From an uncultured Pseudogracilibacillus sp. (lineage in GTDB: Bacteria; Bacillota; Bacilli; Bacillales; Amphibacillaceae): a stretch of DNA of 64,000 nt. The stretch is taken from assembly GCA_937960785.1 (NCBI GenBank), contig CALGOZ010000128.1:15141-79140 (forward strand), given 5' to 3'. The position numbers and the translations under genes are program-made. The notes below the pieces were generated by a model. It searched no databases, had not been told where the DNA came from, and worked only from the letters and a program-made list of their open reading frames with translations. Shown piece after piece: positions 62,104 to 64,000 of this stretch (position 1 is the first letter of the stretch; each line of letters starts with the position of its first letter).

Positions 62104-62704
62104 AATTACAAAAGATCTACTAGAAATCGAAGCCGTACAAATTCGTACAGAAAACTATTTTACATGGACATCAGGAATTAAATCACCGATTTATTGTGAT
62201 AATCGTTTGACGATGTCTTATCCACATGTTCGTCGAAAAATTGTAAAAGCTTTTACTGAACGTATAGAAAGGTTAGGTTGGAAACCGGATTCTATCGCAG
62301 GCTGTGCTACTGCTGGAATCCCTCATGCAGCTTGGTTAGCTGAGGCTTTAGATTTACCGATGGTTTACGTTCGTTCTTCCCCTAAAGGCCACGGAAAGGA
62401 AAATCAAATTGAAGGACATATAAACCGAGAAGACCGAGTAATTGTCATTGAAGATTTAATTTCTACAGGTGGGTCCTCTTTGGAAGCAGTACGTGTCTTG
62501 AAAGAAGTCGGGGCAGAAGTACTTGGAGTATTGGCGATTTTTACGTATGGTTTAGAAAAGGCAAAGAATAATTTTTCTGAAGAAAATGTTGCAGTTTCGA
62601 CAATTACAAGTTATGATTTTTTATTAGAGATGTTAATGAACGAAGAAAAAATTACTGAAGCAGAGAAAAATGAATTAATAGCTTGGCGCGATTTACTAAA
62701 GTAA
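62087..62704 (+). CDS. pyrE: Orotate phosphoribosyltransferase
   Basis: Adds the ribose-phosphate of PRPP to orotate to give OMP. The 205 residues carry the FTWTSGIKSPIYCDNR orotate-binding segment (about 25-40), a KGHGKENQIEG flexible loop (about 102-112) and the PRPP motif VIVIEDLISTGGSS (about 119-132). The ATG follows AAGGAGTGG. Last gene of the pyr operon; no strong terminator is seen after it. Confidence 0.95.
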
Positions 62705-62775
62705 ATTCAAAACTTATGGTATGCTATAAGATGTAGTAATTAATAATAATTATATATAGGGCAAGTGATTTAGTG

Positions 62776-63633
62776 ATGAAAATAAGTGATTATGAGTTAT
62801 TAATCCAACTCGCAGAAATTGGAACAGTACGGGGAACGGCAAAGGCAATTTTAATATCCCAACCAGCCGTGTCCCAACGACTTAAGTACATCGAACAATA
62901 TTTTGGGGAACAAATTTTTATTCGGACAGCGAAGCGGTTACAACTCACACCAAGTGGAGAGCTTATTTTAAACCATGCTCGAAAAGTTATCGAAAATGAA
63001 TTGACGATTAAAAATAAGCTCGCCGTTTCCAGTGAGGAAGTACGGGGCACGTTGTCGATTGCTTGTTCAACGGTAATTAGTCAACGTTATTTACCGAAAG
63101 TGTTAGCAAAATTTATGAAAAAATATCCGAAAGTAACAATCGATCTCGTAACGGGAACGAGCGGTGACATTCGTAACGACTATAGCAATTATCATGTATC
63201 GATTGTACGAGGAGAAGCAATTAAAGATTTAGAACATACGTTATTATTCGAAGATCCATTATATATCTTTGATACGCAGCCCTTTACAGAAGGAGAAGTA
63301 AAAGAGCGACCATTAATTTCCTTCAAAAGTGACGACGGACTTGAAGAAGTAATTAACCATTGGGTTTCTACCCAAAATAAAATCGATACCGTTCAAAAAA
63401 TAAGTGTCGACCAAATTGAAACGTGTAAGCAATTTATGAAGCAAGGTTTAGGTATGGCAATTTTACCTTGGAGTGTTTCGGAATCCTTAATTGAACGTTA
63501 TCCGCATGTACCGCTTCGTATTGATCAAAAAATGGTAAACCGCCAAACATGGCTCTGTTACCATTCAGAATTTAAAGATTTACCCCAAGTACAAAGTTTT
63601 ATCCAACTTATGTTGGAAGAAACATTCATGTAA
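62776..63633 (+). CDS. LysR-family transcriptional regulator
   Basis: A 285-residue regulator with an N-terminal winged helix-turn-helix (about 1-62; TVRGTAKAILISQPAVSQRLKYIEQYFGEQIFIRTAKRLQLTPSG) and a periplasmic-binding-fold effector domain (about 88-280). The ligand and targets are unknown. The ATG at 62776 is 7 nt after AAGTGA; the GTG at 62773 is an alternative. An extended -10 box TGCTATAAG (62722-62730) suggests its own promoter in the gap after pyrE. In B. subtilis this position is occupied by the cysH operon. Confidence 0.85.
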   Translation: MKISDYELLIQLAEIGTVRGTAKAILISQPAVSQRLKYIEQYFGEQIFIRTAKRLQLTPSGELILNHARKVIENELTIKNKLAVSSEEVRGTLSIACSTVISQRYLPKVLAKFMKKYPKVTIDLVTGTSGDIRNDYSNYHVSIVRGEAIKDLEHTLLFEDPLYIFDTQPFTEGEVKERPLISFKSDDGLEEVINHWVSTQNKIDTVQKISVDQIETCKQFMKQGLGMAILPWSVSESLIERYPHVPLRIDQKMVNRQTWLCYHSEFKDLPQVQSFIQLMLEETFM

Positions 63634-63637
63634 AAGT

Positions 63638-63670
63638 TTATTCCCAATTAAAGAAAGTAATAGGGAATAA
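63638..63670 (+). terminator. Possible hairpin after the LysR gene
   Basis: TTATTCCC / GGGAATAA 8-bp stem with a 17-nt loop just past the stop codon; no T tract follows, so function is uncertain. Confidence 0.3.
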
Positions 63671-63690
63671 ATTAAGCTTAAAGAACGAAG

Positions 63691-63736
63691 GGACTGAATT
63701 TCTAAACATAGAGAAATTCAGTCCTGTTCACTTTGT
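63691..63736. terminator. Hairpin terminator candidate near the right edge
   Basis: GGACTGAATTTCT / AGAAATTCAGTCC is a perfect 13-bp stem with an 8-nt loop, followed by a mixed T-rich tail. It could end the LysR transcript or one entering from the right. Confidence 0.6.
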
Positions 63737-63870
63737 TAAATAAATTTTCCATTTGTACACATAATCCGTTAATATATTTGATTATTTTGATTAGTTGTTT
63801 CAGAAAGCTTAAGAAAACTATTCACGATTTTGACCTTGTTTTTTTAGTAACTTATTTATAAATGTAATTC

Positions 63871-64000
63871 CTTGAGTAAGTTGTGGTATTATTACCTCTT
63901 AACTTACTTATTGAATTACTCCACTGTGTAAGTTGTAAGTCTTTTTGCCGTGGACATCCCTAGTAGAAGCGTCCACTGTGTAAGTTGTAAGTCTTTTTGC
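63871..64000. repeat. Direct repeats with 52-bp period, cut by the window end
   Basis: A 29-nt sequence starting TCCACTGTGTAAGTTGTAAG occurs identically at 63920-63948 and 63972-64000. The core GTAAGTTGT also occurs at 63876-63884, exactly 52 nt before its position in the first full copy, so there may be a decayed third unit. Between the full copies lies a 23-nt segment bounded by GTGGAC and GTCCAC. The array continues beyond the window. The period is short for a CRISPR. Confidence 0.7.

Larger units (their letters stand above)
63634..64000. other. Gene-free right edge
   Basis: No coding sequence is recognisable in this stretch of about 367 bp. It contains two hairpins (63638-63670 and 63691-63724), an AGTAAGTT/AACTTACT inverted repeat (63875-63882 and 63901-63908), and the direct repeats described separately. 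Confidence 0.6.

Noticed and set aside
63871..64000. Calling the terminal repeats a CRISPR array
   Set aside because: Only two clear copies are visible, the period of 52 nt leaves about 23 nt between 29-nt repeats, and no cas genes are in the window. Recorded as direct repeats instead.

Overview
The window looks like chromosomal core sequence from an endospore-forming, aerobic member of the Bacillaceae (Firmicutes, low G+C). Gene content and order follow the Bacillus subtilis ftsW-pycA-cta-ylb-dcw-sigE/sigG-ylm-divIVA-ileS-pyr stretch. Sporulation genes (ylbJ, spoVD, spoVE, spoIIGA, sigE, sigG), bacillithiol synthesis (bshC), a caa3-type oxidase with cytochrome c fused to subunit II, a meso-DAP-type MurE, T-box and PyrR attenuators and strong AGGAGG-like ribosome sites all agree. 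No rRNA, tRNA, insertion sequence, prophage or obvious horizontally acquired island was seen. The species cannot be fixed from the sequence alone.

Layout. 1-5600: ftsW, pycA and a small RluA-type pseudouridine synthase. 5600-12300: cytochrome c oxidase block, with ctaA on the minus strand and ctaCDEFG on the plus strand, separated by about 720 bp with a promoter and catabolite-response elements. 12500-25500: the ylb region, with yugN-like, ylbC, ylbF, ylbG, rsmD, coaD, ylbJ, ylbL, tmcAL, ylbN, rpmF, a crotonase, ylbP, panE, a DUF3397 gene and bshC. 25640-41523: the division/cell-wall (dcw) cluster mraZ-rsmH-ftsL-pbpB-spoVD-murE-murF-mraY-murD-spoVE-divIB-ftsA-ftsZ. murG and murB are not between spoVE and divIB. 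41784-44373: spoIIGA-sigE-sigG. 44529-47675: ymxH, ylmE, sepF, ylmG, ylmH and divIVA. 47676-52380: T-box-controlled ileS, then lspA and rluD. 52390-62704: the full pyrimidine operon pyrR-B-C-AA-AB-K-D-F-E with two PyrR-type attenuators and no pyrP. 62776-63633: a LysR regulator. The right edge holds a short direct-repeat array with a 52-bp period that runs out of the window.

How the genes work together. The dcw block makes UDP-MurNAc-pentapeptide and lipid I and builds the divisome. Its duplicated PBP (pbpB/spoVD) and SEDS (ftsW/spoVE) members separate vegetative septation from spore cortex synthesis. SpoIIGA/SigE/SigG carry the compartment-specific sporulation cascade. The pyr operon encodes all steps from bicarbonate to UMP precursors and is controlled by UMP-bound PyrR.

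The most unusual observation is in pyrAA (carA). The glutamine-amidotransferase nucleophile Cys is Gly, the catalytic His is Asn, and the neighbouring SQNHG-type motif is eroded, although the frame is intact. This predicts a carbamoyl-phosphate synthetase without its own glutaminase. Other points worth a look are hairpins that overlap the Shine-Dalgarno sequences of both spoVD and spoVE (the latter with a six-codon upstream ORF), a 10-bp-phased MraZ operator, and the terminal repeat array. Starts were chosen from ribosome-site spacing and family alignment from memory. No database search was run.
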